From the NCBI GenBank assembly GCA_017428805.1, contig JAFRQC010000043.1:1-64000 (forward strand): a DNA stretch of 64,000 nt, in the 5' to 3' direction. Below the pieces are notes generated by a model. The model did not search any database, was not told the origin of the DNA, and saw only the letters and a list, made by a program, of their open reading frames with translations. Positions 34,126-43,309 of this stretch are shown piece after piece (positions within the stretch are counted from its first letter, which is position 1; each line of letters begins with the position of its first letter). The stretch is from Prevotella sp. Its GTDB lineage: Bacteria > Bacteroidota > Bacteroidia > Bacteroidales > Bacteroidaceae. Both the position numbers and the translations under genes were made by a program.

Positions 34126-35112
34126 TTATTTACCTGATGTCCCATTTCGTTTCGTAAAAGTATTGAGAATAATGTTCTTAATTGCTGGTATATACAATAC
34201 TGAACACGAGAGTAAACTAAAAAGAGCTTTTATAGTTTGCCAACAAATTTTACCTTTAAATAATTCATCTCTTACCACATACTTGGCCCTAATAGCTTTC
34301 ATCATTTTCCCATTTTTAGTATTATCCATATATTCTCGACCCACTATCTGACAGTAGTGGTCATATAATTGCGACAGATGAACCTTAAAATACAAATCTG
34401 CTTTGTCTGTCCATTCTTTTTTTTCTTCTACTATAGAGAATATCGGAGAATTAATACATGTTGCTTGTGAATTTCCGAACTGAGTCAGCATAATATATGA
34501 ATTAGGAAAAGTACTAATAAAATCAGCTGAAGAATTAGGGGAGACAATCTCTCGAGGAAATTCTAGAAAACATGTTCTTAAAAAAACTGATGTCGTCATT
34601 AATGTTGCAAGTACATTATCAATAGAAGAATTCTTATCAATTGCATCCACAAACGTAAGTTCCCGATAGATTGCCACAGGCCGCAATCTCCGTTTTTCTG
34701 TGTCAGAGACATAATCCTTAACTGATCCGTATTTTCGAAAATTTAGACTAATATACTTAATATTTCCCTTTAATAAAGGAATCAAAATTTCCAAACAATC
34801 ATGGTCAACATAATCATCATCTCCGATTACCCAGCAATACTCTCCCCTTGCATACTGGTCAACCAAAAGAAACATATTATTATTAAACCCAATATTTTCA
34901 GAATTCCTATAATATCTGAAATACGGAATCTTTAAATAATCTTTAATAACTAATGGGGTCTCGTCTGTAGAACAATTATCAGAAACTATCAATTCTACAT
35001 TATCCCTTTTGTAGTAATCAAATGCTTTTCTCCAAGCAGCCAAGGCTCTACCCAACTTTTTACTTCTATTGTATGTAGGTATGCATATTGACAACAATAT
35101 TTGTTTCTCCAT
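34126..35112 (-). CDS. glycosyltransferase family 2
   Basis: A 328-residue GT-A glycosyltransferase. The N-terminus LLSICIPTYNRSKKLGRAL, the VSDNCSTDET block and the metal-binding GDDDY (near residue 98) are GT2 hallmarks. The C-terminus ends in a hydrophobic stretch (LFSLLSCSVLYIPAIKNIIL) that may bind the membrane. It transfers one sugar of the capsule repeat unit; donor unknown. Confidence 0.88.
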   Translation of the reverse strand: MEKQILLSICIPTYNRSKKLGRALAAWRKAFDYYKRDNVELIVSDNCSTDETPLVIKDYLKIPYFRYYRNSENIGFNNNMFLLVDQYARGEYCWVIGDDDYVDHDCLEILIPLLKGNIKYISLNFRKYGSVKDYVSDTEKRRLRPVAIYRELTFVDAIDKNSSIDNVLATLMTTSVFLRTCFLEFPREIVSPNSSADFISTFPNSYIMLTQFGNSQATCINSPIFSIVEEKKEWTDKADLYFKVHLSQLYDHYCQIVGREYMDNTKNGKMMKAIRAKYVVRDELFKGKICWQTIKALFSLLSCSVLYIPAIKNIILNTFTKRNGTSGK

Positions 35113-35187
35113 ATTAACAGGCTAATTTGTTATATATTTAATTTTAGAAGAATAATTATTCCCTTTATATTCTTACTTGTTTGTTTT

Positions 35188-36552
35188 TTATTGATGCCAT
35201 TCTCTTTTTTTTGATTTAAATATCCAATAACCCCATGGGAACATTCCTACACATATTGACGTGTATCCTATCACGATTCCATATAATCCAAAAGAATTTC
35301 CTAATAATATGGTGGATATACAGCATAAGACACCTGATGTTATAGAATTAACCAAAAAAGGTTCTTTCTTATGACATCTCAGATAAGTTGCCCATGCATT
35401 TACTATTACACTCAAAATCATGCATATAGTTAATAACGATAATGGAAAAAAACCAAGGAATCTGGTGGACAATGACTCTCCATTAAACCCTAAATTCGTA
35501 GTCCACAATATAACAAAAAACAAATACATAAAAAGTATTAAGAAAACACAAACAATAATCATTTGTTTAAAAAAAACATTGAAATTACTGTCTAGATCTC
35601 TATATTGTCTCATTTCTATTAATCCAGACATCAATGGTATTTTAGTTGAAATCCAACTATATGAAAATGCTTGAATACCGTTGAGAATCTGAAGAGTCAT
35701 TCCCATTTGTCCTGCAACTACAGCTCCTTCGGTTGCAAATAAAACTGGATTGAACAGCTGAAAAATGAAATAACCACTAATCCAACTCAGTGCAATTCTC
35801 CATTGCATTGGAAATATCTCTGACATATAGCCGACACGTTCTTCAAGTTGTACCTCCCACATTTTTTTTAATATAATAGATATATCCTTATGTCCAATAA
35901 AAATCAACCATACAAGACATGAAACTAAAACGCTTAGTCCAAGTGCATACAATTTAAGTCCAAACATCAAGCATCCCCAAGTAATAAGAGGAAGGGACAA
36001 TTGTTGATAAAACATCATAGCATTCATTTCTTTTACCTTACCAACTCCCATCATATAAGATGTTAATGGAGACTGAAACAGTTTGAGAGCTGTCGCTATT
36101 GAAAGGATTATCCATGGATAACGCCATGAAACTGTTGAGGTTTTGTCTTCATATCGACTAAAAAAAACAAATCCAACAAATATAAGGACAAAAAACAACA
36201 CGAGAGAAATCACAGTATACCACTTAACACAAAAACGTAACAAAGACGCCAAACGTGACTGATATTTATGTTCGCCAGCAATACCATTCTCATCAAATGT
36301 AACATGTATTGACTCATGAGCCACATATTGGGTTATAATACTTGTCAACCCTAACTCAAAAAACACCTGAATTGCAATGATGCTACCAAAGGTGTAATAA
36401 TATCCTTGTTCTGCATCACTCAAATTACCTGCTATAAAAAAGAGCGTGCCCAGACTTGCGACAGCCTGAACAATACGAGCACCAGAGGAATAGGCAATCG
36501 CCTTATCCATCCCTATTTTACTGGCAATTTTTCGAACAAACGAAAGTTGCAT
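35188..36552 (-). CDS. polysaccharide flippase (Wzx-like)
   Basis: A 454-residue integral membrane protein with about 12 hydrophobic helices, matching the polysaccharide transporter family that flips undecaprenyl-linked repeat units. The start has the amphipathic segment KIGMDKAIAYSSGARIVQAV often seen in Wzx, followed by alternating helices to the end. It is AT-rich and lies between an SDR and a GT2 gene. No conserved catalytic motif exists for this family, so the call rests on topology and context. Confidence 0.82.
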   Translation of the reverse strand: MQLSFVRKIASKIGMDKAIAYSSGARIVQAVASLGTLFFIAGNLSDAEQGYYYTFGSIIAIQVFFELGLTSIITQYVAHESIHVTFDENGIAGEHKYQSRLASLLRFCVKWYTVISLVLFFVLIFVGFVFFSRYEDKTSTVSWRYPWIILSIATALKLFQSPLTSYMMGVGKVKEMNAMMFYQQLSLPLITWGCLMFGLKLYALGLSVLVSCLVWLIFIGHKDISIILKKMWEVQLEERVGYMSEIFPMQWRIALSWISGYFIFQLFNPVLFATEGAVVAGQMGMTLQILNGIQAFSYSWISTKIPLMSGLIEMRQYRDLDSNFNVFFKQMIIVCVFLILFMYLFFVILWTTNLGFNGESLSTRFLGFFPLSLLTICMILSVIVNAWATYLRCHKKEPFLVNSITSGVLCCISTILLGNSFGLYGIVIGYTSICVGMFPWGYWIFKSKKREWHQ

Positions 36553-36567
36553 TACTCAATTATTTTT

Positions 36568-37434
36568 TTAATACCTTCCATAAGGCTTCCACCCGACATC
36601 AGTCGCTAATTCATTGATATCCGCAACCAGATGCATAGGCTGATGGGGATAATAATCCTTTGCACCATACTGTACTTCAATTGTGGGATTTATCGCACTT
36701 TTTATATCCTCCACATACTCACTTAGTCTGCGTCCATTACCCGAACCTAACGGATAGGCTTTCCCATCCAACCCTTTTTCAGCAATAGCAAGGATAGCAT
36801 CTGCCGCATCATCAGCATAGAGATAGTCCCACATTTGTTCACATTTGGTCAATTCTGGGGAACGACCCGCTTTTAGTTCTCTGATGACATTGCTTATAAG
36901 TGTATTCTCACCGTCATTGAGGCCATATACACTTAAGATTCGCACCCAATTCTGGCGTATCCCCAGGCTTTTACAAAGCATAGCAGATAGTTTCCCTGCT
37001 GCATATTTTGCAATACCGTAACCACTCTCTGGATTCACAGGTAAATCAGGAGTCAGATTCACGCTCTGTACACCATATTCTGCTTGAGAGCCTGCCCCTA
37101 CAAACACTGTACATCCACAACGTTTAGCCAAATGGCAGGCATCTAATGTATATTGAATATTACGCATCTGCACTTCTGCATCATCACGAGAAGCCCCAAA
37201 TGTCTTTTCCCAAGCCATGTGGATAAAAGCATCATGCTTGCCAGAAATTTGAAATGAAGAATAGTTGGAAAGGTTGCATTCTACAATCTTCACTTTTTCA
37301 TCAGAGGGTATATTGGACAGGCGTTTAGACCCTTCATGTACTATACAGGTCATTTCCATGTCTTGAGCCAATGCACGCCTAACAACTGCACTACCCACAC
37401 AGCCTGTTGCTCCTGTAATGATAATTCTTTTCAT
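36568..37434 (-). CDS. NAD-dependent epimerase/reductase (SDR 1 of three in the capsule locus)
   Basis: A 288-residue extended SDR: Rossmann GATGCVG at 8-14 and YGIAK active-site tetrad (Tyr-x3-Lys). GSQAEYGV is shared with the SDR half of the fusion protein at 40148, and a related EY segment occurs in the SDR at 39252, so the three are paralogues. It follows the thiamine-diphosphate enzyme by 9 nt. In yersiniose synthesis the acetylated ketosugar made by YerE is reduced by an SDR (YerF); this protein is a candidate for that step or for a 4-keto reduction. Confidence 0.82.
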   Translation of the reverse strand: MKRIIITGATGCVGSAVVRRALAQDMEMTCIVHEGSKRLSNIPSDEKVKIVECNLSNYSSFQISGKHDAFIHMAWEKTFGASRDDAEVQMRNIQYTLDACHLAKRCGCTVFVGAGSQAEYGVQSVNLTPDLPVNPESGYGIAKYAAGKLSAMLCKSLGIRQNWVRILSVYGLNDGENTLISNVIRELKAGRSPELTKCEQMWDYLYADDAADAILAIAEKGLDGKAYPLGSGNGRRLSEYVEDIKSAINPTIEVQYGAKDYYPHQPMHLVADINELATDVGWKPYGRY

Positions 37435-37443
37435 CTACTGAGA

Positions 37444-39255
37444 TTATCCTTTATAGATACATTCCTCTTGCAATTCTTCACTCATAAACGGTGCCATTTT
37501 TTCGAGTGGAGCAGAAGTCATCTTACCTGTCTCTTTATCCATGAAGGAAGCTGACTTCGGGAACAATGTCTGCTCAGGATGCATCTTCACCTCACAAATC
37601 ATGGCACCCTCAGCATTCAGCACCTCACTGATGGTGGATTCCAGAGCCTCATTGCTTGAGACTCTTACGAAAGGTATTCTATATGCCTCAGCAATACGCT
37701 TCAAATCTGGACATACCACACCACTGGCAGGATTACTACCAGTAAAGTTTCCTTTGAAGAATGCTTTCTGGGTAGTCTTAATGGCTAGATAGCTCTCGTT
37801 CTCCAGAACGAAGAGTTTCAGTGGCAACTTATAGGTAACAATGGTCTGCAACTCCTGAAGGTTCATCTGGATAGAGCCGTCACCCGTTACACAGATGGTC
37901 TTTCCATTCTCATTGCTGACACAAGCACCAATGGAAGCAGGAAGGCCATAACCCATAGCAGCACAACCTTGGTTGGCAAATACGCGTACACCTTCATTAA
38001 CCTGCATAGCCTGATAAGTACAGGTATATGCAGTACCATTACCCGTTACAACTACATCGCCATCGTGCAACTGCTTGAACAGTTCATCAGCAAACTTGTA
38101 GCTATTGGCATAACCCTCACAATCAGGGTTATCATCGAATAATGTAGGTATCTTGCCCTCGATATTTCTACCCCACTCAATCCACTTCTCGAACTTGGGC
38201 AGTTCGTTCTCACTTTCGAGAGCCACAAGCATCTTATCAATGAACTCAGAGAGGTTGACATGGATAGGCATATCGATATTCAGCGTTGGCTTTTGCATCT
38301 CAGCGAGGTCAACATCCACCATCACCTTGAATGCCTTTGGAGCCAACAGATCGTAGGCATAGCTGACCTGACGGATGCTCAGACGAGTACCCATCACAAT
38401 GAGCAGGTCTGAATTCTGCACCATAATATTACCGATACGGTCGCCACAGATACCAGGCTTACCAAAGCACAGCTTATGGTCATGCCAGATAATATCAGAA
38501 CCGCTGATAGCTGTTACTACTGGTATATTCAGTTTCTCTGCCAAAGCGATAAACTCTTTCTCACGCTTAGCCAAGCGAACGCCATTACCTACATAAATCA
38601 CAGGGCTCTTTGCTGTCTTGATTTTATCAATCAGCTGCTTTATTTGCTCATCCACTAAAGCGTGCTTTACAGGATCAATGATTTCCATAGCAGGGTCAAA
38701 CTCCTTAAACTGAGATTCATCAACTGTTGCACCCTGTACATCCAAAGGTACATCCAACCAAACAGGACCAGGACGGCCATCCAATGCAATAGCAATAGCC
38801 TTATCAAGTTCGTATTTAACATCCAATGGGTTATAGATGGTCTTAGCATACTTTGTGATAGGAGTAACCATCGATACAATATCAGCCTCCTGATCACCCA
38901 ACTGGCGCAGGTTCAGATATGGATAGGTATGCTTATAAGTAGAAGTCTTAATCTGACCAGAGATATAGAGGCCAGGGATAGAATCCAGATACTGGCCAAG
39001 AACACCTGTAATGGCATTAGTACCACCAGGGCCTGTTGTCACACAGGTCACTGCCAAATGACCACATGCGCGATAGTAACCTTCGCCAGCAATGGCAGAA
39101 GCCTGCTCGTGATGATTACAGATATACTTCAGGCCTTTTGTATGGCCAATGGAGTCGTTCAGGTGCATAGCACCACCGCCTGTCACTAAGAAACAATGCT
39201 TAATCCCATACTTCTCAACGAGATGTTGGAAAATGAAATCACTTACCTTAATCAT
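37444..39255 (-). CDS. thiamine-diphosphate enzyme, YerE-like sugar acyl transferase candidate
   Basis: A 603-residue enzyme of the acetolactate synthase superfamily. The N-terminal domain has the catalytic Glu50 (NHHEQASAIAGEGYYR) and GPGGTNAITG; the middle domain is Rossmann-like; the C-terminal domain has the ThDP/Mg site GDGS (458-461) with the trailing asparagine of MNLQEL. The gene lies among rfbF/rfbG/rfbH and SDR genes rather than amino-acid genes. In Yersinia, YerE uses pyruvate to add a two-carbon branch to C4 of the CDP-3,6-dideoxy-4-ketosugar; the same role is proposed here. Its start overlaps the SDR upstream by ATGA. A catabolic acetolactate synthase is unlikely given context. 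Confidence 0.78.
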   Translation of the reverse strand: MIKVSDFIFQHLVEKYGIKHCFLVTGGGAMHLNDSIGHTKGLKYICNHHEQASAIAGEGYYRACGHLAVTCVTTGPGGTNAITGVLGQYLDSIPGLYISGQIKTSTYKHTYPYLNLRQLGDQEADIVSMVTPITKYAKTIYNPLDVKYELDKAIAIALDGRPGPVWLDVPLDVQGATVDESQFKEFDPAMEIIDPVKHALVDEQIKQLIDKIKTAKSPVIYVGNGVRLAKREKEFIALAEKLNIPVVTAISGSDIIWHDHKLCFGKPGICGDRIGNIMVQNSDLLIVMGTRLSIRQVSYAYDLLAPKAFKVMVDVDLAEMQKPTLNIDMPIHVNLSEFIDKMLVALESENELPKFEKWIEWGRNIEGKIPTLFDDNPDCEGYANSYKFADELFKQLHDGDVVVTGNGTAYTCTYQAMQVNEGVRVFANQGCAAMGYGLPASIGACVSNENGKTICVTGDGSIQMNLQELQTIVTYKLPLKLFVLENESYLAIKTTQKAFFKGNFTGSNPASGVVCPDLKRIAEAYRIPFVRVSSNEALESTISEVLNAEGAMICEVKMHPEQTLFPKSASFMDKETGKMTSAPLEKMAPFMSEELQEECIYKG

Positions 39256-40151
39256 ATCGTTTTATTTTTAATAATTGTCGTTATACCATTAGCAAATGTA
39301 GTCTTTTCAAACCATCCAAACTCAGTACATACCTTAGATATGTCTGGTATCAGAGGGAATACACTTTCTTTGTTCTCAACAAACTTACCAAATTGCAGTT
39401 CTGACTCAGAGCCTATTACACTCTTTATTGTATTAACAAAATAGCGAAGTGGTTGTATATACCCACTACCTACATTATATATTTCGGTACCCTCAAACTT
39501 TGCACTTTTATTAATGATTGATGAAACCAAGTCTGCAAAGTCATCAATGTAAAGGAAACTCCAGAAATGACGGCACATGCCCAATTCCACAGGATCGTTT
39601 CTAAGCATTTTCTCAACGGAGCTATTGATGAGCGACCATGGATGATCTCCTATTCCGTAGGTACTGAAAATCCTCAGATGGGCATATTTCATTTTACCCT
39701 GGACTATATCACTTACTTTCTGAAATGCCTCTAATTTCCATTTACCATATTCTGAGACAGGGTTGCACAGGTTTTCTTCAGTGATAGGTTCTCTTGTAGG
39801 CGCGTACTCCTGACGACTACCAGCATCTATCAGCAGCTTACAATGATGGTTTAGTAAGAATTCTACCAAATTGAGAGTATTGCTCACATTCTGTTTTTGC
39901 ACCTCTCCATCATTTACGCCATTTCTGTTAACGCCACCCCATGCAAAGTGTATACATGCATCTATAGCCCGACTGTATTGTATTTCACCATCAAGACTGC
40001 CTTTGACGAGTTGTAACTGAGGAGAGACAATATTAGACAATACATTATTGTCTTGACGAACCAATGCTATAACATGGTGTCCGTCTCTTAACAGTCTCAG
40101 GATAGTGTTATACCCCAAGAACCCTGTTCCTCCTGTAACAAATATGTTCAT
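39252..40151 (-). CDS. NAD-dependent epimerase/reductase (SDR 2)
   Basis: A 299-residue extended SDR with GGTGFLG (7-13) and active site YGKWK in SEYGKWKLEAF. The block FAWGGVNRNGVNDGEVQKQNV and DAGSRQEYAP align with the other two SDRs of the locus. It overlaps both neighbours by 4 nt (ATGA), so it is translationally coupled between the SDR-methyltransferase fusion and the thiamine enzyme. Probable role: reduction or epimerisation of a CDP-ketosugar. Confidence 0.85.
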   Translation of the reverse strand: MNIFVTGGTGFLGYNTILRLLRDGHHVIALVRQDNNVLSNIVSPQLQLVKGSLDGEIQYSRAIDACIHFAWGGVNRNGVNDGEVQKQNVSNTLNLVEFLLNHHCKLLIDAGSRQEYAPTREPITEENLCNPVSEYGKWKLEAFQKVSDIVQGKMKYAHLRIFSTYGIGDHPWSLINSSVEKMLRNDPVELGMCRHFWSFLYIDDFADLVSSIINKSAKFEGTEIYNVGSGYIQPLRYFVNTIKSVIGSESELQFGKFVENKESVFPLIPDISKVCTEFGWFEKTTFANGITTIIKNKTI

Positions 40152-42229
40152 ATCTTTTCCAAATGATTGGAACGAAGGGTTCTGATGTCAATATCAGCAT
40201 TCAGTTCCGTCTTGATTATATTTGCAATCTCATCCGTATAACCAGGAGCCACAATCAAAATAGAGGCTACAGGCTCCTCAAAATAGTGTTTCCTATCCAC
40301 TATGGGTATATGAGATGCAGGTGCATACTTCCCTTGTTTGAAAGGTGCTGAGTCAATGATATAAGCAATCTTGTCAGAGAGACCCAAAGAAGGAATCAAA
40401 GTAAAGCCCTGATGGGATGCGCCCCATACTGCCACTTTCTTACCTTGACCCACATAACCATTCACATAGTCAAACAATTCCTGCTTCAATGAATCAAAAT
40501 TCTCTTTCCAACTGCTAACATCTGCCTTCTTACGCTTTCTTACCATAATGGAATGAGTATCTCTGTTCACAGTATGACAATCCACCACTTCAAATCCATT
40601 CTTCTGGAACAGGAACTTCAGTGTCTCTTCCGAATAATAGGCAATATGATCTTTAATTAGTTCATAGTAGCCATCATATTTCAGAATATATTCCAGACTG
40701 GGAACCGTTACCAAGCCTACGCCGTCCTCTGTCAGATTATTATAGATGCACTGCAGCATGTCATTGGGATAAGGCTGGTGTTCCAAGAAATTAAACTGAA
40801 CAAATGCATCATATGGTGCTTCAGGAAGTTTTGTATCTGCATCATCAGCATATGCCTTATAAACCTCCATACCTTCATTTCGCGCTCTTGTTACCAATTC
40901 TTGATCATATTCAATACCAACAGCACGAACATCATAGTCCTTCCATATCCGCAAGAACTCACCCTTACCACAGCCCACTTCAAGAATCTTCTTCCCTTTC
41001 AGGTTGAAGCGGTTCATAAATTCGGTGTACTGCTCATTGCGAAGGTTCACCATCGTAGTGGTTCCACCTCCTGCACGAATTACCTTTTTATAATAATGAA
41101 CGGGCTCTGTAGGTATCTGAACCAGACCACAACACTTGCACTGTACCAACTTCAACTGAATACCTTTATCATTAGGCAGTTCTTCCTTGGTGGGAATATC
41201 TTGTGCTGAACCCGGCATATTGTCGCAAACAAATAAAGTCTCAGCATTCTCTAAAGGTGAACCGCAGACTAAACATTTATAACCTTCATTACTATTTGTT
41301 TTGTTCATTTCTGTATCTTTTTGTATTCTTTGTGCTGTTAGTTTAGCAGCTTCATCAAAACTATAAGAAGCAACAAAGCCTATATAATTCTTTAGCTTTG
41401 ATATATTAGGATTAAGAGTAACCAAATGCTCTGGGGTAAAAACACCATAGTTTAGTTGACTCTCAGAATGAAGCAACACTTTTAGTCGCACCACATAATC
41501 TTTCAGTATTCTGGTATCTTCTGAAGCCAAATTAAACACCTCATGCTTAAAAGAATCATCATTCACAGCTTTTTCACAGAGGTAATAAATCTGTTTAACG
41601 GCATCTCTTGAATAAAGAAAATTCCATTTTTGAGTACAAGGAGACAAATCCAATGGCTCATTATTTAGCATTTTGCTTACAGCATTCATAAATAATGTGT
41701 AAGGATGATCACCTTCTCCAAATGTACTGAAAATACGCAGATGCAAATATTTTAAGTCTATCTCTTCACTTAATTTGAAGCCTTCCTGCTTCATCGCCAG
41801 CTTTCCTTTACCATATTCAGTAAAAGGGTTACACGGAGTGTTTTCGTCTATCAGACCGTCATAAACACCATATTCTGCCTGAGAGCCGCTTTCAACAAAA
41901 AGCCTGCATCCAATCTCTTTTGCTATGCGAAAAGCGATTTTGGTGTTTTCAATATTCTTTTTGTGAATATCTGTCTTAGTTCTACCTTCGTAATTGGTAC
42001 CGTCCCATGCAAAATTCACAAATATATCTGCACTATCTATCTTCGATGGAAGCATTTCATATTCATCCATCGTAGCAAAGAATACAGATAATGATGGGTC
42101 TTTAGGAAGTTTTTCAAGTGATTTAGAACCTTCACGGCAAACAGCAAATACATCATGGCCGCACTCCAAAACCAACTTGGTAAACTCTAAACCAATAAAA
42201 CTAGTTGCACCTGTGATAATGAATTTCAT
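40148..42229 (-). CDS. fusion of an SDR with a sugar C-methyltransferase
   Basis: A 693-residue two-enzyme fusion. Residues 1-305 are an extended SDR (GATSFIG 7-13; Tyr139-x3-Lys143). From about 318 the chain is a complete C-methyltransferase of the TylC3/NovU type: zinc-binding cysteines C319, C322 and the CKCC group 364-367 (Methyltransf_13), SAM motif EVGCGKGE (417-424), and a C-terminal Methyltransf_14-like domain (KVAVWGASHQGFTLIP). Met309, just before the methyltransferase, may be its former start codon. Family members methylate a carbon next to the keto group of nucleotide 4-ketosugars. The gene overlaps both neighbours by ATGA. Fusion implies that reduction and methylation act on the same sugar. 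Confidence 0.85.
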   Translation of the reverse strand: MKFIITGATSFIGLEFTKLVLECGHDVFAVCREGSKSLEKLPKDPSLSVFFATMDEYEMLPSKIDSADIFVNFAWDGTNYEGRTKTDIHKKNIENTKIAFRIAKEIGCRLFVESGSQAEYGVYDGLIDENTPCNPFTEYGKGKLAMKQEGFKLSEEIDLKYLHLRIFSTFGEGDHPYTLFMNAVSKMLNNEPLDLSPCTQKWNFLYSRDAVKQIYYLCEKAVNDDSFKHEVFNLASEDTRILKDYVVRLKVLLHSESQLNYGVFTPEHLVTLNPNISKLKNYIGFVASYSFDEAAKLTAQRIQKDTEMNKTNSNEGYKCLVCGSPLENAETLFVCDNMPGSAQDIPTKEELPNDKGIQLKLVQCKCCGLVQIPTEPVHYYKKVIRAGGGTTTMVNLRNEQYTEFMNRFNLKGKKILEVGCGKGEFLRIWKDYDVRAVGIEYDQELVTRARNEGMEVYKAYADDADTKLPEAPYDAFVQFNFLEHQPYPNDMLQCIYNNLTEDGVGLVTVPSLEYILKYDGYYELIKDHIAYYSEETLKFLFQKNGFEVVDCHTVNRDTHSIMVRKRKKADVSSWKENFDSLKQELFDYVNGYVGQGKKVAVWGASHQGFTLIPSLGLSDKIAYIIDSAPFKQGKYAPASHIPIVDRKHYFEEPVASILIVAPGYTDEIANIIKTELNADIDIRTLRSNHLEKI

Positions 42230-43308
42230 CTGCCAGAAATGAATGTATTTATTTCTTCAACACAAAGTTTATATACATCTTCCGTCTGATACCGCTTATA
42301 CCAGTCAGCAATCAATGCAATGGTCTGCAAGGCATCCAGCCTTGGCTTCCATCCTAAGCGGGTTTTGGCCTTGGTAATATCAAGCATCAGCAGATTGGCC
42401 TCATGCAAGGCGTTGGGGTCTGAAACGTCTTTGAGTTCTCCCTTGCCAAAGCTCTGAACCAACTTGGTAGCGACTTCCCAGACTGTAGAAACAGAATCCG
42501 CCTCCGGCCCAAAGTTCCAACCCTCACAATACTCTGTAGGATGCTCCCACATCTTCTGAGCAAGTAGCATATAACCACTCAATGGTTCAAGCACATGCTC
42601 CCAAGGACGTACGGCTTTAGGGCTACGAATATCAATAGGTTTCCCTGCCTCCAAAGCACGAATACAGTCAGGAATAATACGGTCTTTAGCCCAATCACCA
42701 CCACCAATCACATTACCAGCACGAACACTAGCAAGGCTAACATGGTGTTTTTTGCCATAATCATCAGGATTAAAGAAGCTTCTACGCCAGCTCTGAATGG
42801 CTATCTCGCAAGCACCTTTGCTGGAGCTATAGGGGTCGTAACCGCCAAACGGGTCATCCTCTTTGTAACCTCGCATCTGCTCCTTGTTGTCATAGCACTT
42901 GTCTGTGGTTATCATCACACCCACCTTTACGCTATCTGTTGCACGGATGGCTTCCATGATGTTGATGGTACCCATCACATTGGTTTGGTAAGTCTCAACT
43001 GGAATCTCGTAGCTGAGACGCACCAACGGTTGAGCAGCAAGGTGGAATACAATCTCTGGCTGGTACTGAGCGAAGATTTCTTTCATCTTCTCTCCATCAC
43101 GGATGTCTGCACGGATGTCAGCCTTAATCTTGTTACCAATTCCAGAGAGAACAAAGTTGTCTTTCTCACTATAGGGCTCCAAACCTACGCCAACCATCTC
43201 CGCACCTAACTCATGGAGCCAAATGCTGAGCCAACTGCCTTTGAAACCAGTGTGACCGGTTACAAGGACTTTTTTGCCTTTATAGAAATTGTTGAATATA
43301 TCAATCAT
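42226..43308 (-). CDS. rfbG: CDP-glucose 4,6-dehydratase
   Basis: About 360 residues, extended SDR that converts CDP-glucose to CDP-4-keto-6-deoxyglucose. Family marks are VLVTGHTGFKGSWLSIWLHE at the N-terminus, ITTDKCYDNKE, the YSSSK active site and GGGDWAKDRIIPDCIRAL. The frame is open to 43329, but ATG 43308 (MIDIFNNFYKGKKV) fits relatives and begins one base after the rfbH stop. Its end overlaps the fusion gene by ATGA. It acts after rfbF and before rfbH. Confidence 0.93.
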   Translation of the reverse strand: MIDIFNNFYKGKKVLVTGHTGFKGSWLSIWLHELGAEMVGVGLEPYSEKDNFVLSGIGNKIKADIRADIRDGEKMKEIFAQYQPEIVFHLAAQPLVRLSYEIPVETYQTNVMGTINIMEAIRATDSVKVGVMITTDKCYDNKEQMRGYKEDDPFGGYDPYSSSKGACEIAIQSWRRSFFNPDDYGKKHHVSLASVRAGNVIGGGDWAKDRIIPDCIRALEAGKPIDIRSPKAVRPWEHVLEPLSGYMLLAQKMWEHPTEYCEGWNFGPEADSVSTVWEVATKLVQSFGKGELKDVSDPNALHEANLLMLDITKAKTRLGWKPRLDALQTIALIADWYKRYQTEDVYKLCVEEINTFISGR

Positions 43309-43309
43309 G

